From positions 100,720 to 164,719 of the forward strand of contig NZ_JANCLX010000002.1 of NCBI RefSeq assembly GCF_024295805.1: 64,000 nucleotides of DNA. The letters are read 5' to 3'. The stretch is from Streptomyces cucumeris (GTDB lineage Bacteria > Actinomycetota > Actinomycetes > Streptomycetales > Streptomycetaceae). Positions 24,367 through 32,700 of this stretch are shown here, piece after piece. A model generated the notes under the pieces. It saw only the letters and a list, made by a program, of their open reading frames with translations. It made no database searches and had not been told where the DNA came from. The position numbers and the translations under genes were made by a program. How positions within the stretch are numbered: position 1 is the stretch's first letter; each line of letters opens with the position of its first letter.

Positions 24367-24939
24367 GTGGCAGGTATGCGAGGCAAAGAGACGGTCCGGG
24401 ACATGCTGCTGTCGTTGGCGGCGATCGGCGCCGTCGCGGCGGGCATCTATGTCTTCCAGATCCCGCACGACGACAGCGACAAGGACGGCGGCGTCCGGAC
24501 GGTCGACTACCGGGTCGAGCTCCAGACGGCCCGCCGCGCCGCGCCGTACCCCGTGGCCGCCCCCGGGTCCGGCAGTCTGCCCAAGGGCTGGCGTGCCACC
24601 TCGGTCACCTACACCCCGGCGGGTGGCGGCGGTGGCGCAGGTGGCGGCGCGGACGGCGGGGCCGCCTGGCACCTGGGCTTCCTGGACGCCGAGCGGGAGT
24701 ACGTGGCCGTCGAGCAGAGCGACGCCAAGCCGGTGGCCTTCATCGAGGACGTCACCCAGCGGGCCCGCGCGACCAAGGACGTCCAGCGGATCGACGGCAA
24801 GGAGTGGGTCCGCTACGAGGGTGAGAAGTACGACGCCCTGGTCTGCCGGGAGCGCGGGGTGACCACGGTCGTCACCGGGACCGCCTCCCGTGCCCACCTG
24901 ACGAAGATGGCCGCCGCGCTCGAGGCCCGGAAGGGCTGA
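24367..24939 (+). CDS. DUF4245 membrane-anchored protein
   Basis: 190-residue protein with a short cytoplasmic N-terminus and one helix at about residues 12-30 (MLLSLAAIGAVAAGIYVFQI). A compact extracytoplasmic domain of the DUF4245 type (about 40-190) follows, containing a Gly-rich loop (GGGGGAGGGADGG). Family function is unknown. It is regularly found beside glpX in Streptomyces. Start GTG 24367; an internal ATG at 24373 is an alternative. Confidence 0.82.
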   Translation: MAGMRGKETVRDMLLSLAAIGAVAAGIYVFQIPHDDSDKDGGVRTVDYRVELQTARRAAPYPVAAPGSGSLPKGWRATSVTYTPAGGGGGAGGGADGGAAWHLGFLDAEREYVAVEQSDAKPVAFIEDVTQRARATKDVQRIDGKEWVRYEGEKYDALVCRERGVTTVVTGTASRAHLTKMAAALEARKG

Positions 24940-24994
24940 GCACGGCGGCCGGAGCGCCGGACCGGACGGCCGCAGCCGGCCGGCCTGAGCGGCG

Positions 24995-25585
24995 TCAGAC
25001 GCTGGTGACGACCTCGTCGAAGCCCAGCCGCGGGCCGCGCGGCCGCGAGGCGTCCGGACCCGGCTTGCCGATGTTGACCACCATCAGCGGGGTGTGGTCG
25101 TCGTCCAGGAACTCCTTCTGCACCCCGGCGGCGTCGAAGCCGGACATCGGGCCCGCGGCCAGACCGGCGGCGCGGACGCCCACGATGAAGTAGCCCGCCT
25201 GGAGCGCGGCATTGAGCCCGGCGGCCCGCTCACGGGCGTCGCGCTCGGCGAAGAAGACGTCCTTGGCCTGCGGGAAGTGCGGGAAGAGCGTCGGCAGCTC
25301 CTCGTGGAACTCATTGTCCGCGGCGAGGATCGCGACCAGCGGGGCGGTGGCCGTCTTGGGCCGGTTGCCCTCGGCCATATGCGGCACCAGACGCTCCCGG
25401 GCCTCGGGGGTGCGCACCAGGACCACCCGCAGCGGCGACTGGTTGAAGGCGGTCGGGCCGAACTTGATCAGGTCGTAGACCGCCCGCACCTGCTCCTCGG
25501 ACACCGGCTCGTCGGTGAAGGTGTTGGCGGTGTGCGCCTCGCGGAAGAGCAGGTCCTGGGCGGCGGGGTCGAGGGCGAGAGTCAT
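24995..25585 (-). CDS. Nitroreductase-family NADPH:FMN oxidoreductase (RutE/HadB-like)
   Basis: 196-residue flavoprotein related to RutE/YcdI malonic semialdehyde reductases. FMN-contact motifs include ANTFTDEPV at about residue 19, DLIKFGPTAFNQSPLRVV at about 38, and the C-terminal VNIGKPGPD. Normal length, cytoplasmic. The physiological substrate is uncertain: malonic semialdehyde, quinones and nitroaromatics are all reported for relatives. A very AT-rich inverted repeat upstream suggests control by a MarR-type repressor not encoded here. Confidence 0.9.
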   Translation of the reverse strand: MTLALDPAAQDLLFREAHTANTFTDEPVSEEQVRAVYDLIKFGPTAFNQSPLRVVLVRTPEARERLVPHMAEGNRPKTATAPLVAILAADNEFHEELPTLFPHFPQAKDVFFAERDARERAAGLNAALQAGYFIVGVRAAGLAAGPMSGFDAAGVQKEFLDDDHTPLMVVNIGKPGPDASRPRGPRLGFDEVVTSV

Positions 25586-25641
25586 GACACAACCTTCGGG
25601 TCACAGCGGTGGGATCTGATGTCGCCACCTACCGTACCGGT

Positions 25642-25663
25642 TTTAGATTAACTTTCAACTAAA
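25642..25663. promoter_or_regulatory. AT-rich MarR-type operator candidate
   Basis: TTTAGATTAACTTTCAACTAAA is an imperfect 22-bp palindrome with TTTAG/CTAAA arms, lying 57-78 bp upstream of the nitroreductase start. It is strikingly AT-rich in a 72% GC genome and resembles TTGAAAGTT-type sites used by MarR-family repressors of flavin oxidoreductases. Confidence 0.6.
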
Positions 25664-25717
25664 GCGGCGGCAGGGTGCTCCGCATCACAGCGCCCGGCCG
25701 TCCCCGGCCAGATGCAC

Positions 25718-25993
25718 TCAGGCCCCGTCGGCCCCCGCGCGCTCCCCGGTGTCCGCCCCCTCGGCGTCCTCCGCACCCGACTCGGCCAGCGCCGCGTCCA
25801 GCCGCGCCCGCGCCCCCTCCAGCCAGCGGCGGCACACCTTCGCCAGCTCCTCACCGCGCTCCCACAGCGCGAGCGACTCCTCCAGGCTGGTGCCGCCCGC
25901 CTCCAGCCGGCGCACGACCTCGACCAGCTCGTCCCGCGCCTGCTCGTAGCCGAGGGCCGAGGTGTCGTTCGCCTGTCCGTCCGTCTTCGCCAT
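25718..25993 (-). CDS. xseB: Exodeoxyribonuclease VII small subunit
   Basis: 91-residue XseB. The helical hairpin core is [20 protein letters not shown], then [20 protein letters not shown], the family signature, followed by an acidic Ala/Glu/Gly tail. ATG 25993 is chosen; a GTG at 26023 would add ten residues. Several copies bind one XseA to form the exonuclease that degrades single-stranded DNA. It lies 45 nt after xseA on the same strand. Confidence 0.93.
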   Translation of the reverse strand: MAKTDGQANDTSALGYEQARDELVEVVRRLEAGGTSLEESLALWERGEELAKVCRRWLEGARARLDAALAESGAEDAEGADTGERAGADGA

Positions 25994-26038
25994 GCCGCAC
26001 ACCCTATGCACAGGGACCGACACCGCAGGGCCGTCCGC

Positions 26039-27268
26039 TCAGCCGCCCTCGGCGGCGGGGGCGCCGACCGCGCGGACCGTGAGCTCGCCCTCGGCCACCC
26101 GTGCCCTCAGCTCCTCGTCCCGCTCCACCTCGTCCGCCGCGCGGACCACCGAACCGTCTGCGTGCTGGAGCACCGCATAGCCGCGGCGCAGCGTGGCGGC
26201 GGGGGAGAGGGCCACCACCCGGGCATGGGTGTGGGTCAGCTCGGACTCGGCCCGGTCCAGCAGATGGCCCAGACAGCGGCGGCCGCGCTCCAGCACCGCG
26301 GCGATCTGCTCCTCGCGCTCGTCCACCATCCGCCGGGGGCGCTGGAAGCAGGGGCGGGCCAGCACCGCCGAGAGCCCGCACTCCTCCCGGTCCAGCAGTC
26401 CGTGGACGCTGCGCAGCGCGCGCTCGCGAAGCTGCTGGATACGCAGCAGCTCCTCGCCCACATCCGGGACGATCTTCTTCGCCGCATCGGTGGGCGTGGA
26501 CGCCCGCAGATCGGCCACCAGGTCCAGCAGCGGGGAGTCCGGCTCATGGCCGATCGCGGAGACCACCGGGGTGACACACGCGGCCACCGCCCGCACCAAC
26601 TGCTCGTCCGAGAACGGCAGCAGGTCCTCCACGCTGCCGCCGCCGCGCGCCACGATGATCACGTCCACCTCGGGCAGCGCGTCCAGCTCCTTGACCGCCT
26701 CGATCACCTGCGGCACGGCGTGCACCCCCTGCACCGCCACATTGCGCACCTCGAAGCGGACGGCGGGCCAGCGCAGCCGCGCGTTCTCCAGGACGTCCCG
26801 CTCCGCGGCCGACGCCCGGCCGCACACCAGCCCTATGCGCTGGGGCAGGAACGGCAGTCGCTTCTTGCGGTCGGCGGCGAACAGCCCCTCGGCCGCCAGC
26901 GCCTTCTTGAGCTGCTCCAGCCGTGCCAGCAGCTCCCCGACGCCGACCGGGCGGATCTCGGCGGCGCGCAGCGAGAGCTGACCACGCGGGGCGTACCACT
27001 CCGGCTTGGCGTGCACCACCACCCGCGCGCCCTCGGTGACCGTGTCCGCGATGCGGTCGAACACGGCACGGAAACAGGTGACGGTGAGCGAGATGTCATA
27101 ACTGGGGTCGCGCAGCGTCAGGAACACCACCCCGGCGCCAGGGCGCCGGGAAAGCTGGGTGATCTGACCCTCCACCCACACCGCCCCCAGCCGGTCGATC
27201 CACCCCCCGATCAGCCGGGACACCTCGCCGACCGGGATCGGCTCCTCCGCGGACGTGTTGACAGCCAT
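26039..27268 (-). CDS. xseA: Exodeoxyribonuclease VII large subunit
   Basis: 409-residue XseA. The N-terminal OB-fold (about residues 10-110: [36 protein letters not shown]) is followed by the catalytic domain (about 125-320). Its core motifs are [30 protein letters not shown] and [28 protein letters not shown] coiled-coil region and C-terminal segment (LRRGYAVLQ) complete it. The ATG at 27268 matches the family start; open frame continues upstream but is antisense to ispH. It is divergent from ispH across 63 bp. Confidence 0.96.
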   Translation of the reverse strand: MAVNTSAEEPIPVGEVSRLIGGWIDRLGAVWVEGQITQLSRRPGAGVVFLTLRDPSYDISLTVTCFRAVFDRIADTVTEGARVVVHAKPEWYAPRGQLSLRAAEIRPVGVGELLARLEQLKKALAAEGLFAADRKKRLPFLPQRIGLVCGRASAAERDVLENARLRWPAVRFEVRNVAVQGVHAVPQVIEAVKELDALPEVDVIIVARGGGSVEDLLPFSDEQLVRAVAACVTPVVSAIGHEPDSPLLDLVADLRASTPTDAAKKIVPDVGEELLRIQQLRERALRSVHGLLDREECGLSAVLARPCFQRPRRMVDEREEQIAAVLERGRRCLGHLLDRAESELTHTHARVVALSPAATLRRGYAVLQHADGSVVRAADEVERDEELRARVAEGELTVRAVGAPAAEGG

Positions 27269-27331
27269 GCCCGCGAGCGTATCGGCCACCGCCGACAGGA
27301 CCCCCGGTTCATCGCCCCTACCATGGGGGTC

Positions 27332-28354
27332 ATGACTGCAACCTCCGCCCGCCGGGTCCTGCTCGCCGCCCCGCGTGGCTACTGCGCCGGTGTCGACCGT
27401 GCCGTGATCGCCGTCGAGAAGGCCCTGGAGCAGTACGGCGCGCCGATCTACGTGCGCAAGGAAATCGTCCACAACAAATACGTCGTCCAGACCCTGGAGA
27501 AGAAGGGCGCGATCTTCGTCGACGAGACGGAGGAGGTGCCCGAGGGGTCGATCGTGATCTTCTCGGCCCACGGTGTCGCGCCGGTCGTCCACGAGGAGGC
27601 CAAGCAGCGGCAGCTGGCCACCATCGACGCCACCTGCCCCCTGGTGACCAAGGTCCACAAGGAGGCCGTCCGGTTCGCCCAGGACGACTACGACATCCTC
27701 CTGATCGGTCATGAGGGCCATGAGGAGGTCATCGGGACCAGCGGTGAGGCGCCCGATCACATCACGCTGGTCGACGGCCCGGACGATGTGAAGAACGTCG
27801 AGGTCCGTGATGAGTCCAAGGTCGTCTGGCTCTCCCAGACCACCCTGTCGGTCGACGAGACCATGGAGACGGTGGACGCGCTCAAGGAGCGCTTCCCGCA
27901 GCTGATCAGCCCGCCCAGCGACGACATCTGCTACGCCACGCAGAACCGCCAGACCGCGATCAAGCAGGTGGCTGCCGAGTCCGACCTCGTCATCGTCGTC
28001 GGCTCCAAGAACTCCTCCAACTCCGTCCGGCTGGTCGAGGTCGCCCTCGGCGCCGGGGCCAAGGACGGGCATCTGGTCGACTTCGCCGGCGAGATCGACG
28101 AGGCGTGGCTGGAGGGCGTCTCCACGGTCGGTGTGACCTCGGGCGCCTCCGTACCGGACGTGCTCGTCGAGGGCGTCCTGGAGTGGCTGGCCGAGCGCGG
28201 CTACGGCGATGTCGAGGTGATCCAGCCGATGCAGGAGAGCCTGACCTTCTCGCTCCCCAAGGAGCTGCGCCGCGATCTGCGGGCCGAGGCGGCGGCCGCC
28301 TCCGGTGGCGGTACCGCCACCGGGAATGCCGCGGCGGGCGGCGCGGAGCGGTGA
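27332..28354 (+). CDS. ispH: 4-hydroxy-3-methylbut-2-enyl diphosphate reductase
   Basis: 340-residue IspH/LytB, last step of the MEP isoprenoid pathway, an Fe-S enzyme. The cluster cysteines are in [11 protein letters not shown] (about 18), [11 protein letters not shown] (about 107) and near [13 protein letters not shown] (about 200). The catalytic Glu is in SVDETMETV and the substrate loop is [14 protein letters not shown] 27332 has GGGGG just upstream; ATG 27323 (MGVM...) is a near alternative. The extra Ala/Gly-rich C-terminus is typical of Streptomyces. It overlaps ppgK by 4 nt (GTGA). Confidence 0.96.
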   Translation: MTATSARRVLLAAPRGYCAGVDRAVIAVEKALEQYGAPIYVRKEIVHNKYVVQTLEKKGAIFVDETEEVPEGSIVIFSAHGVAPVVHEEAKQRQLATIDATCPLVTKVHKEAVRFAQDDYDILLIGHEGHEEVIGTSGEAPDHITLVDGPDDVKNVEVRDESKVVWLSQTTLSVDETMETVDALKERFPQLISPPSDDICYATQNRQTAIKQVAAESDLVIVVGSKNSSNSVRLVEVALGAGAKDGHLVDFAGEIDEAWLEGVSTVGVTSGASVPDVLVEGVLEWLAERGYGDVEVIQPMQESLTFSLPKELRRDLRAEAAAASGGGTATGNAAAGGAER

Positions 28355-29139
28355 CCGCCGCGGGCGGTTCCACCGCGCGGGTGTTCGGTGTGGACATCGG
28401 CGGGTCCGGTATCAAGGGCGCGCCGGTGGACCTGGACCGCGGCGATCTGGCCGAGGAGCGTCACAAGGTGCTCACCCCGCACCCGGCGACGCCCGAGGCG
28501 GTCGTGGACGGACTGGTGGAGGTCGTCCGGCACTTCGACTGGTCCGGGCGGCCGGTCGGGGTGACCTTCCCCGGCGTCGTGACGGAGGGCACCACCCGTA
28601 CCGCCGCCAACGTCGACAAGAGCTGGGTCGGCACCGATCTGGCCGGGCTGCTCCGCGGCCGGCTGGACTGCCCGGTCACCGTGCTCAATGACGCGGACGC
28701 CGCCGGGGTCGCGGAGATGACCTTCGGCGCCGGGCAGGGCCGCACGGGCACGGTCATCCTGCTCACCCTCGGCACCGGTATCGGCAGCGCGGTCTTCACC
28801 GGCGGCACCCTGGTGCCCAACACCGAGCTGGGCCATCTGGAGCTGAACGGCCACGAGGCGGAGAAGCGCGCCTCGACCAAGGTCAAGGAGGACCACGACC
28901 TCAGCTGGGAGCACTGGGCGCACCGGGTGCAGAAGTACCTGGCCCACCTGGAGATGCTGTTCTCACCCGAGCTGTTCGTGATCGGCGGCGGGGTGAGCCG
29001 CAAGGCCCATAAGTTCCTGCCGCTGATCGAGGGCGTCAGGGCCGAGATCGTGCCTGCCCGGCTCCAGAACAATGCGGGGATCGTGGGGGCCGCGATGGCC
29101 GCGTCGTCCGCGTCGGCCGCTGCCGGCGGCGCTGGCTGA
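28351..29139 (+). CDS. ppgK: Polyphosphate glucokinase
   Basis: 262-residue ROK-family kinase that phosphorylates glucose from polyphosphate or ATP. The phosphate-1 motif [15 protein letters not shown] lies near residue 11, the catalytic Asp is in [12 protein letters not shown], and the adenosine/phosphate-2 motif is [14 protein letters not shown] 28351 overlaps the ispH TGA (GTGA), with GGAG at 28345-28348, so it is coupled to ispH. Its last 104 bp overlap the opposite-strand DUF6542 gene. Confidence 0.94.
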   Translation: MTAAGGSTARVFGVDIGGSGIKGAPVDLDRGDLAEERHKVLTPHPATPEAVVDGLVEVVRHFDWSGRPVGVTFPGVVTEGTTRTAANVDKSWVGTDLAGLLRGRLDCPVTVLNDADAAGVAEMTFGAGQGRTGTVILLTLGTGIGSAVFTGGTLVPNTELGHLELNGHEAEKRASTKVKEDHDLSWEHWAHRVQKYLAHLEMLFSPELFVIGGGVSRKAHKFLPLIEGVRAEIVPARLQNNAGIVGAAMAASSASAAAGGAG

Positions 29140-29707
29140 CCAGCGTCGCCCGGCGCACCAGCACGATCAGCACGGTCAGCAGCGTCCCGGAGTAGAGCCA
29201 GCCCGCATGCAGCGAGAGCACGGTGAACACGCCGACCGCCTGTGCGCCGAAGCCGTCGCCGCCGTCGTTGATCGGCAGCAGCCCGGCCGTGAAGGCGAGC
29301 GGGACCGTCACCGGCCCCGCCAGCAGATCGGCCGGGCGCACCCACATGGCGCAGGCGACACAGGCGAACAGGAAGAACCCGCTGTACACGGCCGGGGAGC
29401 CGGAGAAGAGTAAGGCGTCCAGACAGCCGAAGCCGAGCATGGCCCCGGTGGTCAGCAGCCCCGTGCCGAGTCCGGTGAGCCGGGGGTTCGGCCAGCTCAA
29501 GCCCCGTCCGCGCAGCCCGGCCAGCGCCCCGGCGGCGGCGCCGAGCGGGCGCGTCCGCCGCGCGGGCGCCCGCGCCGGGCGTGACACCCGGTCCGCGCCG
29601 CTCCTGCCCGGTCCCCTGCCGCCCCGGCCCGTGTACGTATCGTCCGCGGCCGGCCGGGGCGGCGGGGCCGCGGTCCGCCGGGGCGTCCGTGTGCTGTAGT
29701 GCTCCAC
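29036..29707 (-). CDS. DUF6542 membrane protein
   Basis: 223-residue protein with a basic, Pro/Arg-rich cytoplasmic N-terminus (about 1-75). Four hydrophobic segments lie at about 80-100, 105-125, 130-150 and 160-185, and an Arg/Pro-rich C-terminal tail follows. The helical block (LTGLGTGLLTTGAMLGFGCL, then VRPADLLAGPVTVPLAFTAG) fits the actinobacterial DUF6542 family of unknown function. GTG start at 29707. The tail coding region lies inside the ppgK 3' end on the other strand, so the C-terminal residues may be constrained by ppgK rather than by function. Confidence 0.8.
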   Translation of the reverse strand: MEHYSTRTPRRTAAPPPRPAADDTYTGRGGRGPGRSGADRVSRPARAPARRTRPLGAAAGALAGLRGRGLSWPNPRLTGLGTGLLTTGAMLGFGCLDALLFSGSPAVYSGFFLFACVACAMWVRPADLLAGPVTVPLAFTAGLLPINDGGDGFGAQAVGVFTVLSLHAGWLYSGTLLTVLIVLVRRATLVSQRRRQRPTRTTRPSRPPRSPHCSGAGQARSRP

Positions 29708-29904
29708 CCGACCAACGTAGGTCGACGGAGGGCGGTAATCCGCCCTTGGACACGCCCTTCGCAGGACCTTGGCAGCGTGTTCGACTGATAATCAGCCCGG
29801 GTGGGTGATCGTGGACGGCCCCGTAGACTGGTGGACCGGCCCCGTCAGGGGCCACGTCCCTGTCATCACATCCCCGCTACGGGAAGCTACGGGAAGTCGC
29901 CAAC

Positions 29905-30993
29905 GTGTCGCTCACGATCGGAATCGTCGGTCTGCCCAATGTCGGCAAGTCGACCCTGTTCAACGCCCTGACCAAGAACGACGTGCTCGCGGCCAACTAC
30001 CCGTTCGCCACCATCGAGCCCAACGTCGGTGTCGTCGGCGTCCCGGACCCCCGGCTCGACAAGCTCGCCGAGCTCTTCGGCTCCGCCCGCAAACTGCCCG
30101 CCACCGTCGACTTCGTCGACATCGCCGGGATCGTGAAGGGCGCCTCCGAGGGTGAGGGCCTGGGCAACAAGTTCCTGGCGAACATCCGTGAGTCCGATGC
30201 GATCTGCCAGGTCATCCGTGCCTTCAAGGACGAGAACGTCGTCCATGTCGACGGCAAGATCTCGCCCAAGAGCGATATCGAGACGATCAACACCGAGCTG
30301 ATCCTCGCCGATCTCCAGACCATCGAGAAGGTGCTGCCGCGCCTGGTCAAGGAGTCCCGGATCCAGAAGGACAAGCAGGCCCAGGTCAAGGCGGTCGAGG
30401 AGGCCAAGGCCATCCTGGAGGAGGGCCGCACCCTCTTCTCCGCGGGCATTGTCCAGGGCAGCGAGCGCGCCGAGCTCCTCCACGAGCTGCACCTGCTGAC
30501 CACCAAGCCCTTCCTCTACGTCTTCAACGTCGACGAGGACGAGCTGACCGACGACGCCTTCAAGGCCGAGCAGCGCGCCCTGGTCGCCCCCGCCGAGGCG
30601 ATCTTCCTCAACGCCAAGCTGGAGGCCGACCTCGCCGAGCTCGACGAGGACGAGGCCCTGGAGCTCCTCCAGTCCGTCGGCCAGGACGAGCCGGGCCTGG
30701 CCACCCTCGCCCACGTCGGCTTCAACACCCTGGGCCTCCAGACCTACCTCACGGCAGGCCCCAAGGAGTCCCGCGCCTGGACCATCAAGAAGGGCGCCAC
30801 GGCCCCCGAGGCCGCCGGTGTGATCCACACCGACTTCCAGAAGGGCTTCATCAAGGCCGAGGTCATCTCCTTCGACGAACTCGTCGAAACCGGCTCCGTC
30901 GCGGAGGCCCGCGCGGCGGGCAAGGCGCGGATGGAGGGCAAGGACTATGTGATGCGGGACGGGGACGTGGTGGAGTTCCGCTTCAACGTCTGA
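29905..30993 (+). CDS. ychF: Redox-regulated ATPase/GTPase YchF
   Basis: 362-residue Obg-family YchF/OLA1. The P-loop GLPNVGKST lies at about residues 9-17. The unusual NxxE-type nucleotide specificity region appears as FNVDEDE (ATP preferred in the family). A coiled-coil insert (about 130-165) and a C-terminal TGS domain (about 275-362) follow. It associates with ribosomes and is linked to stress responses. GTG start. A strong stem-loop follows the stop. Confidence 0.97.
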   Translation: MSLTIGIVGLPNVGKSTLFNALTKNDVLAANYPFATIEPNVGVVGVPDPRLDKLAELFGSARKLPATVDFVDIAGIVKGASEGEGLGNKFLANIRESDAICQVIRAFKDENVVHVDGKISPKSDIETINTELILADLQTIEKVLPRLVKESRIQKDKQAQVKAVEEAKAILEEGRTLFSAGIVQGSERAELLHELHLLTTKPFLYVFNVDEDELTDDAFKAEQRALVAPAEAIFLNAKLEADLAELDEDEALELLQSVGQDEPGLATLAHVGFNTLGLQTYLTAGPKESRAWTIKKGATAPEAAGVIHTDFQKGFIKAEVISFDELVETGSVAEARAAGKARMEGKDYVMRDGDVVEFRFNV

Positions 30994-31002
30994 CCGCATT
31001 CC

Positions 31003-31041
31003 ACGCTGAGGGCCGGGCTCGATGAGCCCGGCCCTCAGCGT
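31003..31041. terminator. 18-bp perfect stem after ychF
   Basis: ACGCTGAGGGCCGGGCTC (31003-31020), loop GAT, and its exact complement (31024-31041). It starts 10 nt after the ychF stop and ends 19 nt before the end of the convergent Uma2 gene, so it can serve both. Confidence 0.92.
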
Positions 31042-31059
31042 TGTCGGAGCGGATGGTCC

Positions 31060-31629
31060 TCAGGGGGTGAGGCTGTCCAGGTCGAGATCGACCGGGAACG
31101 GCACCGGCCGTTTGAGGATGTTGCGGAAGATGCCCGCCGGTGCGTAGCCCCTTGTCGGCTCGTCCAGCTCGTAGACATGGACGACGGGAGCGCCGTGCTC
31201 GTCCTCGATGCACCAGTAATGCGGGATCCCGGCTTCGGCGTACTTGCGGAGCTTGACGGTCCGGTCGCGGTGGGCGGATTCGGGCGAAACGACCTCGATC
31301 ACAAGGCGGACCTGCTCCGGTGCGTACCAGGTGCGGTCGGCGACGAAGGGAGCGGTGGTCAGCAGCAGATCCGGCTCCGGGCGATTGCGCTCGTCGAGGC
31401 GGATCGTCATCTCCCGGTCGACCTCGAAGCCCTCGGGAGCCTGCTGCTCGAGCGCGACCGTGAGTCTGGTGACGAGGCGGCCGTGCCAGGATCGCTGGGG
31501 GGACGTCATGAAGACGAGCGCTCCGTCGATGAGCTCGGTGTGGCGGGGCGCCTCGGGAAGGTGGTCCAAGTCCTCCGCGAACCAGCCTTCGGCGCGCGGC
31601 GGGCGCGTCCAGGCGGGCAGTGCGGTCAT
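31060..31629 (-). CDS. Uma2-family putative PD-(D/E)XK nuclease
   Basis: 189-residue Uma2 (formerly DUF820) protein. The fold's catalytic elements are visible: the Asp in RPEPDLLL (about 100), the acidic strand VIEVVSPES (about 122) and TVKLRKYAEAGIPHYWCIED (about 135-155) with the Lys/Tyr pair. Uma2 families are greatly expanded in Streptomyces and cyanobacteria, and their role is unknown. The ATG at 31629 is chosen over an upstream in-frame start at 31686; no clear ribosome site is seen for either. Confidence 0.88.
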   Translation of the reverse strand: MTALPAWTRPPRAEGWFAEDLDHLPEAPRHTELIDGALVFMTSPQRSWHGRLVTRLTVALEQQAPEGFEVDREMTIRLDERNRPEPDLLLTTAPFVADRTWYAPEQVRLVIEVVSPESAHRDRTVKLRKYAEAGIPHYWCIEDEHGAPVVHVYELDEPTRGYAPAGIFRNILKRPVPFPVDLDLDSLTP

Positions 31630-31701
31630 GGTGCAACCGTAGCGATTCGGGAGATGCGGCGGCTGCCGATCGGCGGGCCGCCGCATCCGGCGGGAGCGAG
31701 G

Positions 31702-32010
31702 TCAGCCGTTGTCCGCCAGTTCTGCGATGACTTGGGCGTGGCACGGCAGCGGGACGCACCAGCAGCCGAGGCGGTGGCCGCGGAGGGCGGGGAGAAGGGC
31801 CAGGAGGTCGGGGTGGGCGAGGAGGTGGGCGCGGTACTTCTCCAGGACCTCCTCGCGGGTGCCGTCCGGGCCGGGGCGGTAGGGGCTGGCCAGCGGGGAG
31901 GCGTCGAGGTGCCAGCCGCCGCGGTGCATGGCCCGGCCGACGTAGACCACGTCGGCGTAGTCCGGGTCGTCGCGGTGGCCCTTGAGGTTGACGACGGTCG
32001 TCTCGGACAT
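31702..32010 (-). CDS. DUF4326 domain protein
   Basis: 102-residue DUF4326 protein. The hallmark is the C-terminal motif GHRLGCWCVPLPCHAQVIAEL (Cys-x-Cys then Cys-His), which may bind metal, plus VYVGRAMHRGGW and SPLASPYR upstream. GGAAGGAA precedes the ATG by about 7 nt. DUF4326 genes are common in phages, plasmids and actinobacterial accessory regions. No biochemical function is established to my knowledge. It is 21 nt downstream of the thioesterase gene and probably co-transcribed with it. Confidence 0.85.
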   Translation of the reverse strand: MSETTVVNLKGHRDDPDYADVVYVGRAMHRGGWHLDASPLASPYRPGPDGTREEVLEKYRAHLLAHPDLLALLPALRGHRLGCWCVPLPCHAQVIAELADNG

Positions 32011-32031
32011 GGGCGGTTCCTTCCGGCTCGG

Positions 32032-32544
32032 TCAGCCGTTCCGCGGTGCGTCCATGACCGCGCAGGTGGTGGTGGCGTGTGCGTACAGCTTGCCGTCGGT
32101 GGCGCCGATGACGCGTGCCTCGGCGGTCGCGGTCGTGCGGCCCGTGTGCAGGACCGTACCCTCGCAGCGCAGCGGCGGGGTGTCGGCGAAGACCGGGCGC
32201 ACCAGATGGACCCCCAGTTGGGCGGTGGTGTAGAGGCGTCCGGCGGGGAGGGTCGACAGGACGGCGCAGCCGAGGGCCGAGTCGAGGAGGGTGGCCAGGA
32301 AGCCGCCGTGGACGGAGCCCATCGGGTTGAGCAGGTGCTCCCCGGGTTCGCCCTCGAAGACCGCGCGTCCCTCGGCGGCTTCCACCAGCCGGAAGCCGAG
32401 GGTGGAGCCGATCGGCGGTGCGGGCCGCCGTCCGTCCAGGATCCGCTGGAGCACCTCGAGGCCCGAGCGGTGGAAGTCCTCGGGGTCGGGGGCGGGCGGC
32501 TCCCAGGTATGGGTGCGGGTACGCGCGGTGCGGGTGTCGGTCAT
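32032..32544 (-). CDS. PaaI-type hotdog-fold thioesterase
   Basis: 170-residue acyl-CoA thioesterase-like protein. The hotdog core is LLNPMGSVHGGFLATLLDSAL at about residues 70-90, the PaaI-type active-site helix, followed by TTAQLGVHLVRPV and GRTTATAEARV. The N-terminal 30 residues are Thr/Arg/Pro-rich. It hydrolyses an unknown acyl- or aryl-CoA. First gene of a likely thioesterase-DUF4326 pair, divergent from the GlxA-type regulator. Confidence 0.88.
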   Translation of the reverse strand: MTDTRTARTRTHTWEPPAPDPEDFHRSGLEVLQRILDGRRPAPPIGSTLGFRLVEAAEGRAVFEGEPGEHLLNPMGSVHGGFLATLLDSALGCAVLSTLPAGRLYTTAQLGVHLVRPVFADTPPLRCEGTVLHTGRTTATAEARVIGATDGKLYAHATTTCAVMDAPRNG

Positions 32545-32670
32545 CGGTGGTGCGTCCGTTCTCGCAGGTCGGCTGGGGCCGGGTCGGCTGGGCCGGGGCG
32601 GCCGGGGCCGGATGGTGCCCGGGCTGGTGAGCCCTCACGCTAGGTCCACCGGCGGTCGCCTCCCAGTGTC

Positions 32671-32697
32671 GGAAACGACGGTTCCGATACCGTTTCC
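32671..32697. promoter_or_regulatory. Inverted repeat abutting the GlxA-type regulator start
   Basis: GGAAACG (32671-32677) and CGTTTCC (32691-32697) flank 13 nt and end 3 nt before the ATG at 32701. No Shine-Dalgarno fits between, so the mRNA may be leaderless, and a regulator bound here would block it. It could also serve the divergent thioesterase gene. Confidence 0.6.
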
Positions 32698-32700
32698 GTC

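Noticed and set aside
25712..27331. Long N-terminal extension of IspH
   Set aside because: It is antisense to xseB and xseA and has no IspH similarity; the family start is at 27332.
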